Below are positions 41,995-52,598 of a stretch of 64,000 nucleotides of DNA, piece after piece. The stretch comes from Trichormus sp. NMC-1 (GTDB lineage: Bacteria; Cyanobacteriota; Cyanobacteriia; Cyanobacteriales; Nostocaceae): NCBI RefSeq assembly GCF_001858025.1, contig NZ_LZQD01000011.1, positions 105,693 to 169,692 on the forward strand, in the 5' to 3' direction. The stretch's first letter is position 1; each line of letters starts with the position of its first letter. The notes under the pieces are model-generated. The model did no database searches. It saw nothing but the letters and a program-made list of their open reading frames with translations, and had not been told where the DNA came from. Made by a program: the position numbers and the translations under genes.

Positions 41995-44898
41995 TCAAAT
42001 TTTTTGATGCGAGATGTAGGTATAGTCGCCATAAAGATTAAATCCTGCCCATAAGAAAGGGTTATCAGTATATTCTATGCCACAGTTAGGTAGACGATTA
42101 TTTAGGCAATCTAACTGAGTCCGGTGCAAAGCTTCATCTCGTGGAAATTCATCTAAATAGTTGTAAAAACGGGTCATAAAAGATACTGCAATCTCATCAT
42201 TTACCTTCCAAAGACAACCAAGGATACTTTGAGTTCCAGACCGCCAGAGTGTTTCTGGTAAGCTGATAATCCAGCGACCAGGAAGGATAAAGTGATCTGC
42301 TGACCAACAAGAGCAGAGAGTTGCATGGCGCAAATTCGTTAAGTTCATTTCTGATAATTCTCTAAGGCTAAGAATCTCCTGTTGTTGAGAATCAGAAATA
42401 AATACCAATCCTGACTGGTCTGGTTGATTTAACTCAAAAGTGCCATGACAAGCAATATGAAGTAAGGTTGCTTGAGATAAATTTTCAACAACAGTGGCTT
42501 TGAAACAATTGATAAAAGAAAAGCGATGAATGTGATTGCGGTCTAACCAGTCTTCTACCTGTTTTAATTCGGGTTTAACCCCTGTTAGGGAGGAAAACTG
42601 CCTGTTGCCATTAGATACACCTACTACTAACGCTTTTTGTTTGGAAATAATTGAATTAGCAGGCGATCGCCTACCTTTGGACTCGTAAGCGATAGAAATG
42701 GCATAATGCTCAATTAAATACTTCCCTTTATAGACTATGGCGGCAAAAGGAAAGCCATGTAGAATATCATCAGGTACAATTGTCAATGCCCGAATGTGTT
42801 TAGGTAAACCTTCAAGCAGCTTGGGGATTTCTAGCATTTCTGCAAGATTTTTAGCTCCTTCCTGCCCTTCTTTTGCTACCTCTGCCATCTCTTGTTCATA
42901 TTCTTCCTCCGGATTTACAATCATATCTCGATAGTTATTAATATCACGATTGCAATGAAGGCTCTTGATGCGTTTGTACCAGTGTTGTACCTGATTACGC
43001 ACTTCCAAACGAGTGGTAGGAATAACACGAAAATCAAATAAAAATCGCCCTGTTCTCACAACTAAAACATGATCTGGCAGAATCAAAAAAGAAAGAGTTA
43101 CTCGGTCTTTGGGATGAGTCAGCAAGCGCACCCAAAGTGATGCTGGAGGTAAAAATGGAACTTTTGTTTTCTCACCTTGAATAGTACGCTTGACTAAGGT
43201 ATCCTTATATCTATCAATATGTTCCACTAAAGCATTTAATCGCTGCATTAATTGCAACTGTCGCCAAGGACGTAACCAGAATGGACTTTTACTCAGTCTA
43301 AATTGGATTCGTTCTAGCTGGTTAATTTTTGTAGCAATGTACTCTTCATCTAACGTCCATTTATTCAGCAGATAAAACACTTGGTCTTCTGGAGTAAGTG
43401 ATGAGGTCATTTGCTCTAGTAAATTATTTGTTGATACTGTTAAATCTTCGAGTTTATCTGCTGGATATTTTAATTTGGTCTGACACCAAGACAGAATTCT
43501 TTGTGCTTGCCATAGTTCCGGAATTAAACCCATTTCTTCTAACTGTGGACAAACTTCCTCTAGAATTTTATTTGCCTGTTGAATGCTGGTAATGTTGTTA
43601 CTTTCTGTTCCTTGATAGTAAGCAAACAATCCCTCAAGCACTCGAATTTGTAATTTGATTAAATAAGAATCTGTAGATTTAAAGACGTGCTTTATTAGCT
43701 GTAGCAATACACCTGCTTTACCTATATTATAATCGCTTAGTTGCCATTGTAATGCTAAAGCACGGTCTTCAAACCAACTTAAATAATTAGAGGATGGATC
43801 TGACAAGTCTAGTTTCACTTGTTTTTCTGCGGCAGTCTGATGATCTTGTTTTCTACGAAGCATTTTTGTGACTGCCATTGAACTGTCTATTACCAAAGAA
43901 CGACCACGAGCATGAGCAAGATTTATTAATAATTCCGCACGACTAGCTAAAGCTGAATCTTTTATTGCCAATGCATCTATTTGGGTATCTGCTAAATAAT
44001 TGAGGGCTGTGCTAGTTTGATTGAGTAAAATTAAGATATGGGCAAGATTGAGAGTTGACTGTAACACTGCTCGTGAAGAACCAAATTGACGACAAGTTTG
44101 TTGAACTTTTTGAAATTGTTTCAGTCCATCACCCAAGTTTCCTCTCAGCAGATTTAATTTGCCAGATAGCTCTAAGCAACGGGTAACATATTGTAGATAC
44201 TGATGTTCTTCTACTAATTGGCTTTGGAGATTTGAAATATAAATATCTGCATCATTAAAATTACCCTGTTCTAAATAAGCAGATGCAATAGCTAGTTTCA
44301 ATGGTAATATTGTCTGTCGTGCTAATGATATTACCTCTTTACTTTCAGCATGAACCAATCCTTGATGCAGTGCTGCTAGAGCCTCGCCATACTGTCCCCA
44401 GGCTGAGAAGAAACGTCCCATTGCTAAATAAAGTTCAGCGAATAAGATAGTTCTGTCTTTAGCATCAGCGTCGTGCCAAAAACAGCCCCCTTCCCATTCC
44501 CATTGTAATAATCCTGAAGAGTAAAACTGAATATTTCCAATCCGGGGAGCCATTTCTTGAAGTAAATCTCTTGTTAGAGACAACTTTCCACTATCTAAAC
44601 TAAGTTGAACTCGTTTCAGGCGAGTATAATCAGCCCAATATATGCTTTTAGCATTTTCATATAGGGAAATAGCACTATAAAGTAAATCATCAGCCGCTTG
44701 AAATTCACCCAATAATCCAGCTAAATCTGCTAGTAATTGTATGACTTTCAAATCTGCGTCAATGAATCTCGCATATAAAAGACGATAGGTGAAAATTTCT
44801 AGTAAGCTGTTGTAAGCCCCAAATATATCACCTTGAAGCCATTTTGCTTGAGCTAGTTCAAAAGCCGTATTGAGTTCATCAAAACTATCAAATACCAA
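41995..44898 (-). CDS. TPR-CHAT caspase-like protease
   Basis: The first ~550 residues are helical TPR-type repeats. A linker (about 560-700) follows, and the C-terminus is a CHAT domain with the catalytic dyad in L-H-I-A-C-H818-G and L-C-S-C864-W-S, plus the family's SILGCLWKVNDEIAV segment. CHAT domains are clan CD cysteine proteases used in bacterial conflict and death pathways. The start is a TTG at 44898 supported by AAGGA nine bases upstream. It is the last of six minus-strand genes; a hairpin at 44979-45007 separates it from the exported-protein gene. Confidence 0.8.
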   Translation of the reverse strand: MVFDSFDELNTAFELAQAKWLQGDIFGAYNSLLEIFTYRLLYARFIDADLKVIQLLADLAGLLGEFQAADDLLYSAISLYENAKSIYWADYTRLKRVQLSLDSGKLSLTRDLLQEMAPRIGNIQFYSSGLLQWEWEGGCFWHDADAKDRTILFAELYLAMGRFFSAWGQYGEALAALHQGLVHAESKEVISLARQTILPLKLAIASAYLEQGNFNDADIYISNLQSQLVEEHQYLQYVTRCLELSGKLNLLRGNLGDGLKQFQKVQQTCRQFGSSRAVLQSTLNLAHILILLNQTSTALNYLADTQIDALAIKDSALASRAELLINLAHARGRSLVIDSSMAVTKMLRRKQDHQTAAEKQVKLDLSDPSSNYLSWFEDRALALQWQLSDYNIGKAGVLLQLIKHVFKSTDSYLIKLQIRVLEGLFAYYQGTESNNITSIQQANKILEEVCPQLEEMGLIPELWQAQRILSWCQTKLKYPADKLEDLTVSTNNLLEQMTSSLTPEDQVFYLLNKWTLDEEYIATKINQLERIQFRLSKSPFWLRPWRQLQLMQRLNALVEHIDRYKDTLVKRTIQGEKTKVPFLPPASLWVRLLTHPKDRVTLSFLILPDHVLVVRTGRFLFDFRVIPTTRLEVRNQVQHWYKRIKSLHCNRDINNYRDMIVNPEEEYEQEMAEVAKEGQEGAKNLAEMLEIPKLLEGLPKHIRALTIVPDDILHGFPFAAIVYKGKYLIEHYAISIAYESKGRRSPANSIISKQKALVVGVSNGNRQFSSLTGVKPELKQVEDWLDRNHIHRFSFINCFKATVVENLSQATLLHIACHGTFELNQPDQSGLVFISDSQQQEILSLRELSEMNLTNLRHATLCSCWSADHFILPGRWIISLPETLWRSGTQSILGCLWKVNDEIAVSFMTRFYNYLDEFPRDEALHRTQLDCLNNRLPNCGIEYTDNPFLWAGFNLYGDYTYISHQKI

Positions 44899-44978
44899 AA
44901 TATTACGTCCTTATAAAATCAGATGTGTTGCTCACAAATGCAGGATTATTTTGAAATAGAATCCACAGAAAATAAAGA

Positions 44979-45007
44979 TTTTAGAGACATTAATAATGTC
45001 CCTAAAA
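44979..45007 (-). terminator. Hairpin between the exported-protein and CHAT genes
   Basis: The arms TTTTAG-GACATT and AATGTC-CTAAAA pair over 12 bp with one mismatch around a 3-base loop. The minus strand continues TCTTTATTTTC. It may be a weak terminator or an attenuator that lowers CHAT expression. Confidence 0.45.
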
Positions 45008-45042
45008 TTCATAGAAAAGTTATGTAACAACTATTAAATTTT

Positions 45043-48000
45043 CTATGATGTAATCACAACATAAACAGGTTTTTCCTTGGGTTCTTGCTCACATTGTGAA
45101 TTATTGTTTTTCTCTTCTTCTGTTTCATTCTGACATCGGTCATCTACAACAACGCTAGTAGGTCTGTCAGTATTGGTTCTGATGTTTCGCAATGCGTTTG
45201 CTGGATTTGTACCTTGGAAATTCGTGGAAGCATGACTAGAAGCACTAGTATCACCTAAGCCACTCATATGAAGCTTCGTCTTACCAATCTCCCCTGGTAT
45301 GAGTCTATAGACTCTAGCTCCAGAACCAGAAGGTATGCTTTGCTCAACTGTAACTTTAAAGTCTAAATTATTAAACTGAGGAGAATCTTCTCCGTAAATA
45401 AATTGTGTGTCGTTCTCAATTCTCTTAACATTGCTTGCATTATTCTCCAATTGTTTGTTAATTTCATCAAGGAAGTTTTGTTTAACTTGAGACTGATTAA
45501 GTCCTTGTTCAGGAAATACTTGTTCAACTCTTAATCTCCCTTGACTAATTTCTACCTTAGCCTTACGCAATATTAAATTTGGATCTGGTCCGTATTCTTT
45601 AATTAATTGGTTAATTAGTCTTAATGCTTTTATGTCTTTCCTTACTTTTAACAACTTATCCACTTTCTTGATTTCGATTTTTAATGATTTCTGTTTCAGC
45701 AAGATAAACTGTAGTGGATCTTGAGCTATTTTTCTGGCTTCTTCATCAGAATTAATTTTTCGGGTTTCTACTTCTGGCTCTGGAAGTGTAGAATAAACTT
45801 CCTCATATTTTCCAGCAGCTTTTTCTTTCCGAAGCTGTTTTTCATCTAACCAAGATAAACCGAGATTGCGTGAGTTATCTCCTAAGTCACCAACAAACAT
45901 TTGAGGATCTGGCGGAGAGGGAGGTTTTCCACTGCCACTACCACCACCTCCGGCTTTTGGCTGTTCGCGGATTTTTAAGTATTCGTTGGAGTCGGATAGT
46001 TTTACAATGTAATCTGATGGCTGCGTGCGAGATGCCATGACAAATTGAACACCCTCGGTTTCTTTTAACACTTCTAGTATGGGTTTTGGATCTCCACTCA
46101 AACGCAATGCCAAGGAATACCCAGCATCCATATCTCGACTGGTAAACCCGACTCTAAAGCCATTTCCAGTTTTGGAGACATTCAAGCTGCCAAATTCTGT
46201 ATCACCAATAGTAGTGTTTATTTCCACTCCGTCGGCAGTTTGGGCAACTTTACGGGTAAATGCCTGATTTTTCAATTCGGCATCTGGACTGCGGAATTTA
46301 GTTTCTGCTTTGGCTTGGGCTATTGTCTCGCCAAGGTTTTCATTTAGAGGTTTCGTTTTGTATCTAGTACCCTCAAAGGTTGTGAATTCAACTTGACCAT
46401 CTACAACTTTGACAGTTTTAGGGTTGATGTTAGACCTGATAAGAGGTTTATTAAGTTCGATATTACTGGGTAATGGAATCCGTTCCTCAAAAGTTCTGAT
46501 ATTAGGAAGAGAAACTCCTCCAATGAACTGTCTGGTTTTACCAAACCGTTGAAAAGATTCAGAGGCTAGTACAGGCAGAGCTTCTGTTTTTGTACCTTTA
46601 TATCCTTTTTCAAAAAAGCCGACCTTTTGCCAGTGCTGAAATCTCAAATTTGCACCTTGAGACTGTACCCAATCGGGAAACCAGTTGTCTCGCTTAACTG
46701 ATACTCCCTGTAAAAAACCCAATAAGTCACCTTGGTTTGACTGGTTGAGCCAGTTAATCACCAGGCTCCATTTCATAATCTGATTGAGCCTTTCGTACTG
46801 AGGTTCGTAGCGAGCGACCTCTTCATAGTGGTCATTCCACCAAGCTAGAAAAGCATTGGTACTCGCATCAGCTTGCTGTTCATCTTTTGGTCGTAGAGGG
46901 TTAGAGGATTTGGCATAAATTTGTGTGGTATTGCGAGCAAACAGGATATTTTTATTTTCATTTGCTACTTGAAATCCCTTGTCGTTAGGTCCAAGCCAGA
47001 GTCGAGCATTAGGTAAATCTTCTAATTCTTTTTCGTACATTGATGAGATTTTAATCCTAGTTTCAGGATTAAAATCTTCAATACTTGTTTTAACGGTGGA
47101 ATTCTGAAGATTGAAGTCCCAGATTTTCATTAGTAGGTCTGTGTAGAACAGTACCATTCCGACTTCTGTGCCTTGCAAATCACCGTCGTAACGGGCAGCT
47201 TGGAAGCGACTGGATTCTCCGAACTCAGCAGCAACTGCACTCCAAAATTTTGCTTTTTCGTTGTTACTTTCGGAAAGTTTATTAATTAATACTAAGTAAG
47301 GTACTTCATCTTTTTTAGCAATACCCTGTTCCGCGTTTTGAATATCTTGCTTAGTAATTACCGCATCGCTACCTGTAGCGAAAAGTTGGAAAGCAGGTTT
47401 TATTTGCTGAAAAATCTTTTGCAGAGAAGGATAGTCGAAGGCTGGGTCTAAGGAAAAACCGCTACCATTTACCAGTTTCAACTGCTGTCTTTCTTTCAAT
47501 GCTTCCTGATAAGCCTGTTTTTGCTTTGAAGGCGGTAAAGATCTGATTTTCGCTTCCCAACGCTGTTTAAATTGTTCTAAGGAAGTCTGAATTTTTTTGT
47601 CCGCCTGCCACAGCGCCGCAACATCTTGTACGCTAATACCTTGATATTTCCGGCTATGAATTTTACGTCCACCTACTTGTAAATTAGAGCCATTTACCTG
47701 AGTAAAGGTAATATCATTTGCTTGATTGAGAAAATTTTCGAGATCATCCTGGCTCTTAATGGTGGTTTCATAGTAACCATAATCACTGCTAAAGATTTTG
47801 GCAGCGTTTATCTCCTCGCGTCTGGTTATTAAAGCAGTGTTTTTATCGGGGCTGATTTCGTATTCATATACCTCAATAATTTTCGGTTGTGTACCCTGGT
47901 CTTTACGATGGCGATCGCCAATATGCCCCAGGTCATCCATGCGTTCTGCTTCGGATGCAGTTTTTGGCACTAAAGCAACAACTGTGTCATTGCCGATGTA

Positions 48001-48378
48001 TACAGAACGGGTAGTTCCATATTCAAAATTGGCAACGGGACTCATGTAGTCATAGCGTACTGTAGGTAGGTCATAAACGCTTTGGTTGATATCTTTAGCG
48101 GAAAGTCCTTTTCCTGTAACCACAGTTACTAACAACCAGTCGCGCAACTGATCCGACTGTTGGCGTGATGTCAACCTCTTGAAACCTTCTTGTGAGTCAA
48201 AGTTGATTACTTGCGGTTTGTTGAGGGGAAAATTTTCTTGTGTCTTCTGCTTGATGACATCTTCATATTTTATTTGAACGACATTTGCAGTCGGATTAGT
48301 TTGAGTGTAAGTTACTCCCAGCGCAGCAGGAACAAGTAATAAACCAGCAATACTTAGGTAATTAATAATTCTTTTCAT
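45043..48378 (-). CDS. Large exported protein of unknown function
   Basis: This 1111-residue protein has an N-terminal signal sequence or anchor (basic MKR, then INYLSIAGLLLVPAALGV to about residue 22) and no lipobox cysteine. The rest is hydrophilic and without a family I recognise. A glycine/proline linker (GGGGSGSGKPPSPPDP, near 820) divides a large N-terminal region from a lysine-rich C-terminal one. The C-terminal ~60 residues are acidic. It overlaps the membrane TPR gene by four bases, so both are made together and may act at the membrane or in the periplasm. Confidence 0.6.
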   Translation of the reverse strand: MKRIINYLSIAGLLLVPAALGVTYTQTNPTANVVQIKYEDVIKQKTQENFPLNKPQVINFDSQEGFKRLTSRQQSDQLRDWLLVTVVTGKGLSAKDINQSVYDLPTVRYDYMSPVANFEYGTTRSVYIGNDTVVALVPKTASEAERMDDLGHIGDRHRKDQGTQPKIIEVYEYEISPDKNTALITRREEINAAKIFSSDYGYYETTIKSQDDLENFLNQANDITFTQVNGSNLQVGGRKIHSRKYQGISVQDVAALWQADKKIQTSLEQFKQRWEAKIRSLPPSKQKQAYQEALKERQQLKLVNGSGFSLDPAFDYPSLQKIFQQIKPAFQLFATGSDAVITKQDIQNAEQGIAKKDEVPYLVLINKLSESNNEKAKFWSAVAAEFGESSRFQAARYDGDLQGTEVGMVLFYTDLLMKIWDFNLQNSTVKTSIEDFNPETRIKISSMYEKELEDLPNARLWLGPNDKGFQVANENKNILFARNTTQIYAKSSNPLRPKDEQQADASTNAFLAWWNDHYEEVARYEPQYERLNQIMKWSLVINWLNQSNQGDLLGFLQGVSVKRDNWFPDWVQSQGANLRFQHWQKVGFFEKGYKGTKTEALPVLASESFQRFGKTRQFIGGVSLPNIRTFEERIPLPSNIELNKPLIRSNINPKTVKVVDGQVEFTTFEGTRYKTKPLNENLGETIAQAKAETKFRSPDAELKNQAFTRKVAQTADGVEINTTIGDTEFGSLNVSKTGNGFRVGFTSRDMDAGYSLALRLSGDPKPILEVLKETEGVQFVMASRTQPSDYIVKLSDSNEYLKIREQPKAGGGGSGSGKPPSPPDPQMFVGDLGDNSRNLGLSWLDEKQLRKEKAAGKYEEVYSTLPEPEVETRKINSDEEARKIAQDPLQFILLKQKSLKIEIKKVDKLLKVRKDIKALRLINQLIKEYGPDPNLILRKAKVEISQGRLRVEQVFPEQGLNQSQVKQNFLDEINKQLENNASNVKRIENDTQFIYGEDSPQFNNLDFKVTVEQSIPSGSGARVYRLIPGEIGKTKLHMSGLGDTSASSHASTNFQGTNPANALRNIRTNTDRPTSVVVDDRCQNETEEEKNNNSQCEQEPKEKPVYVVITS

Positions 48379-50321
48379 GATTGCTTATCCTCCAGCTTTA
48401 TGTTGTTCTGTAATTGGCGATACTGTTTTAAATGTTTCTGAGCAGTTTCATTAAGTTGCGTTTCTGGTTGCTGACTAAACCAACGCACAAAGGACTTGGT
48501 ATAGAGTTCTATCACCTCGGGTGTCCGTCTATCTTTGCTCATCAGGGACGCATTATTGAAAAAGTTTTCTGCTGCTTCTAGCACTTGCTCATCATTCTGC
48601 AAGTTTTTAGCCGCAATTACCTGTTGATATGATTGATTCCGCGCTACAACTGTCATAGGTTCTCGTATAACTACGTAACCAGTGATTGCTACCAGCACAG
48701 TAGCGATCGCAGCCTGTAACTTAATTCGCCTATCCTGAGAACTGAAAAGCCAAGGTAGGAAAGGTTCTGCTCCTGCTTGTCGTTGTGTGTAAATTGGTGT
48801 GAGCAGAGATATTTCTGTTGGTGTATCAGGGGGAGGTGTTACTAAAATGCGATCGCTCTCTTCTGCAAACAGCTTACGTTCCAGAAATGCACAGATAACA
48901 TTGACATCCAATTCTGCTAGATTAGGTTTATCCAAAATTGCCCATTGCCAAAAGCCAGCTAAATTAGCTTTACTTGATGGTGGGTTTTGTAACACATTTT
49001 TTACTACATCCCATAAATCGAGTGCCTTTCTAGTCCAGCTACTGGTAGACCCGATTGATATTGTTTTGTCATCTGTCGTATGCATTACTCCAGTTGGTAG
49101 TTCCTTTTGCCAACCTTTGGGGGGTTCTGGTAGCCCAATTTTATGCCAAAGGTAAACTGCTTCAGCTATATAAAAATCATTAGCTGTTTCCTTAGCTTCA
49201 TCGGAATCAATATACTCACTCATTAATGCAAAACCTTTATTGGCTTCAGCAACTATACTTTGCCCTTTGGTAGTCAATTGTGCGCCATTTCTAATATCAC
49301 CTTGAAGTTGATTCACCTGCTCTTGTAGCTGCTCCATTGTCTCAATTAGCTGATTGCGGCTTTCAGAAGCTTTCTCAAAATAAGGATTGTAAGTTACAGC
49401 TTTTTGGATACAAAGCAGTGCTAGAGCCAAAGAATTATGATTGGCTAAACTAATTGCCCGTAGATAATACAAACTACCTAACAAATCAAAAATAGTCAGA
49501 TTGTAAGGATAGTGTTCTAGATATTTCTCTAAGATTTGAATACCAGTTAATAAATGTTTTGCATTTTGAATGTATTGATTATCTGTTTTTGCTTCCCTTA
49601 ATTTTGCTAACACCTTTAAGTAGTGAACCTCTGTTAATTCACTCTGAAACTGGATATTATTCGGTAACCATTTTAGCCTTTGCTGACAGCAATTTATCGC
49701 TTGCTGCCATTTCTTAGCTTCTTTATAAGCAGTAATTATTGTCTGCCAAGCTTCTCCTAATAAAGTTTCTACTTCTTGAGCAGATATAGAAGATAAATCC
49801 AACAACTCCTGAATATGGTCAATATGAACAAAAGCACGTTCTTTACAAGATGTTTGTTCAGTATTCATGATCAATCCATTATAGAAAGCAACGTGAGTAT
49901 TAATAAATAATTCATTCACTAAATACTGACGTACTTTTTCAGGATCATTCATTATATGAACACCAGGAATATTGGTTACAGTTTTAACTACTTCCTGCCA
50001 TAACTCTGGATTTTTCAGTAAAGCTTTTAATTCAATTCGCACCTGATTCCAGAAAAAATCAGCCTGTTGCCACTTGGCAGCAATTTCGGCTTCTATTGCT
50101 AGTTTATGCTGGAGTAGTAAATGCCCTAATTTTCCTTTGGCATCTAATCCCAATCCAGCTAAATTCTGCCAAGTAGAAAAATCTTGATTAACAAGTTCCA
50201 ATAGATTCTTTGCAGCCTGTTTGTCAGGATTGGTTTCTGTTTTATCTAAATTCGGTTTGTAGAGATTTACTGAAATTACGGGAAATATTCGCTCTTGAGA
50301 CCAGCCTGAAAAAGCTATCAT
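48375..50321 (-). CDS. TPR-repeat membrane protein
   Basis: Helical TPR-like repeats fill most of the protein (about 35-400). One membrane span lies near residues 535-557 (KLQAAIATVLVAITGYVVI), with about 90 residues following it. The gene overlaps the exported-protein gene by four bases. As part of the caspase/CHAT cluster it could anchor or recruit the protease parts to the membrane; that is inference from neighbours. Confidence 0.6.
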   Translation of the reverse strand: MIAFSGWSQERIFPVISVNLYKPNLDKTETNPDKQAAKNLLELVNQDFSTWQNLAGLGLDAKGKLGHLLLQHKLAIEAEIAAKWQQADFFWNQVRIELKALLKNPELWQEVVKTVTNIPGVHIMNDPEKVRQYLVNELFINTHVAFYNGLIMNTEQTSCKERAFVHIDHIQELLDLSSISAQEVETLLGEAWQTIITAYKEAKKWQQAINCCQQRLKWLPNNIQFQSELTEVHYLKVLAKLREAKTDNQYIQNAKHLLTGIQILEKYLEHYPYNLTIFDLLGSLYYLRAISLANHNSLALALLCIQKAVTYNPYFEKASESRNQLIETMEQLQEQVNQLQGDIRNGAQLTTKGQSIVAEANKGFALMSEYIDSDEAKETANDFYIAEAVYLWHKIGLPEPPKGWQKELPTGVMHTTDDKTISIGSTSSWTRKALDLWDVVKNVLQNPPSSKANLAGFWQWAILDKPNLAELDVNVICAFLERKLFAEESDRILVTPPPDTPTEISLLTPIYTQRQAGAEPFLPWLFSSQDRRIKLQAAIATVLVAITGYVVIREPMTVVARNQSYQQVIAAKNLQNDEQVLEAAENFFNNASLMSKDRRTPEVIELYTKSFVRWFSQQPETQLNETAQKHLKQYRQLQNNIKLEDKQS

Positions 50322-50461
50322 GAAACCTCCGGTTTAATAAACTACTGTGTTTACTATCAAACATTAAAACTCTTAAAAAATCCCTTGAGTAATTCCTAAA
50401 AGTAATATTTTAAGCTAAGTATCAAAGCTTTTAGACACTATTTTTATGTGATTTTACTTTC

Positions 50462-52519
50462 TTAGGTTTTAGGTATTACAGTCATAATTAGAATTTCACT
50501 AGTCATCCAGTCATTCCATATTTCAGTTTCTTGAGAGTCTAAAGGACTGGCAACTATAGTACGAGTTAGGAATTGTTGTATCAAGTAATCAGTAGTATTA
50601 GTGCCAACACTAGAATATTGCCTATTAATATCATTGGAGGAGCGATTGTGCGCCATTTCAATCTTGCCTTGCTCCAACAAACTAGCATCAAATTCATTTG
50701 TACTGACAATCAATTTCAGAATGTCTTTACATTCTCTTAAACCATTTTCTTGCATATTTTGAGGTATAGAAATAGAAATATCTTTACCTTCTAAAGCCCA
50801 AGTTTCTTCTCCTGGTTGCAACAAAATTCCAGTTCTACCCCCTGAAAACGGAATTGCTGTGACTGCGAAAGTTTCGGTTAAATTTAGCAAAACACAGTAA
50901 AGAGGATTGTGACTTTTATTAGTCAATTTTATCCTGATGGATGGAGGTTGTAACTTACCATCATTGGTTTGGTATTTCAAAGAAATCTGGTAATCGTGAA
51001 TTTCTAAATTTTGCTGATAAATCTGCATTTGTAAGGCATCAATTGGAATTAAACTATTTGCAGGACTGGTAATAGTAGCTATATTTATCCAGCGTGCAAT
51101 ATGTTCTAAAGCTTGAATTGCTTGTGATGCACTTTCTGGGGTAAATCCTGCAATTGGAGATATTAGTTGACGATTATCGCTAATACGCATAATGAGATAT
51201 TCATCATGTAAAGCTTGCACGCAAAAATCAGCCTTGCAGAAATCACACACTTCAGAAATATAAAGTGAAGGTCTTTCACCAAAACTAGCTTTTTGAATAG
51301 CTTGACGTGCAAAGTTCAGCCCAGCTTCTTCTCCTTCGAGATAAACCTTCAAATAAGAAACAGGCAAACTTGTAATCACAGCTTTGTAAATTTGCTCTGG
51401 ATCTAATTCTTCTCTTTCACCAGAAATATTAATTCTGCTGAACTGTGGTAAAACTTCTATGATTTCTGCCACAGCGATCGCATTTTGTAACTGGCTAATA
51501 TCTTCTACATTGATTGGGAAAATAGCTAATCTTGTTTTTTCATTTTCGTTACTATAAATAATACCATGAACTGCACCTGCATCAATATTCCAACCATTGA
51601 CTACATCATGCGTAACGGTAAAGTACATTTGTTTTTGAGTAACTGTACCTCCTAAAAAAAGCTGAGTTAAATAAGTAGAATTTGTAGCTTCGATTTGTGG
51701 TGATTGGTTTGGATAAAAACTGCGTACTAATGTATTAGTTCGTTTCAAGACATCACGATAAGTTAAATGACTATTTCTTTGCAAAGTCTCAAGTAAAAAT
51801 AAAGAAAATACTCCTCTTGCTAATCCATAATGCTCTATAGCTTTTTCATCATCTCGACAAGCAGCTAATAATATATACTCTCCTTTTGGTAAAGAGAATT
51901 TATTTTCTTTTCTTTCAATCAGTAAATTACTAATGTCTTCAGAGAATATAAAATTAGATAATGGTCTTTCTCTTGATTTATTAACTGAACGTACACCTGT
52001 ATATTTTGGTTGTAGTAAATCAAATTCAAAAGAAGACATATCATCATCTTCACCGCGTGTTACTCCAGCAGAATGACAACAATCCAAAATCACAACAATA
52101 TGTGGGTGATTTTGAGAAACTTCTGCAATTAATTTGGCAATTTCTTTATCAGCTAAATCCCAAATACCATCTGTACGACTATCCCAACAAACCAACGTTT
52201 CATTTAAATGGTCTGGTTCTAAATGCCAAAATTCCTGTCCAGCTATTTCTTGAGAACCATGACCGCTGAAGTAAAATAATGCAACATCATTACTTTTAGC
52301 CTGACAGAGATATTCCCGAAAACCGTCAATAATCGCTTGACGGGTTGCTTCATGATTTATCAGTTTCTTGATATATAATTTATCCTCATTATTCGTGAAG
52401 CGTTTTCTTAAAAACTCATCCATCACATTAACATCATTAACACATCCTTTCAAAGGGGGAATTACAGGAGATTTGTAATTATTGATGCCAATTAGTAAAG
52501 CGTACAAATTACGACTCAT
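50462..52519 (-). CDS. Caspase-fold (C14) peptidase
   Basis: The N-terminal 250 residues are a caspase-like domain. ALLIGINNYKSPVIPPLKGC opens it, F-S-G-H87-G carries the catalytic histidine and L-D-C-C148-H-S the catalytic cysteine. The remaining 430 residues form a separate region of unknown fold, beta-rich towards the end (a DUF4384-like shape is possible). Clan CD peptidases in bacteria often act as effectors of conflict systems. It lies in one minus-strand cluster with the TPR-CHAT protease, so two different clan CD enzymes are coded together. Confidence 0.82.
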   Translation of the reverse strand: MSRNLYALLIGINNYKSPVIPPLKGCVNDVNVMDEFLRKRFTNNEDKLYIKKLINHEATRQAIIDGFREYLCQAKSNDVALFYFSGHGSQEIAGQEFWHLEPDHLNETLVCWDSRTDGIWDLADKEIAKLIAEVSQNHPHIVVILDCCHSAGVTRGEDDDMSSFEFDLLQPKYTGVRSVNKSRERPLSNFIFSEDISNLLIERKENKFSLPKGEYILLAACRDDEKAIEHYGLARGVFSLFLLETLQRNSHLTYRDVLKRTNTLVRSFYPNQSPQIEATNSTYLTQLFLGGTVTQKQMYFTVTHDVVNGWNIDAGAVHGIIYSNENEKTRLAIFPINVEDISQLQNAIAVAEIIEVLPQFSRINISGEREELDPEQIYKAVITSLPVSYLKVYLEGEEAGLNFARQAIQKASFGERPSLYISEVCDFCKADFCVQALHDEYLIMRISDNRQLISPIAGFTPESASQAIQALEHIARWINIATITSPANSLIPIDALQMQIYQQNLEIHDYQISLKYQTNDGKLQPPSIRIKLTNKSHNPLYCVLLNLTETFAVTAIPFSGGRTGILLQPGEETWALEGKDISISIPQNMQENGLRECKDILKLIVSTNEFDASLLEQGKIEMAHNRSSNDINRQYSSVGTNTTDYLIQQFLTRTIVASPLDSQETEIWNDWMTSEILIMTVIPKT

Positions 52520-52598
52520 ATTCTTACCTATTATTACTTTTAGTCAAAATTAAAAAAAGACGAAATCACTGATTTGGATTTTCACAGCAATTGATGCA

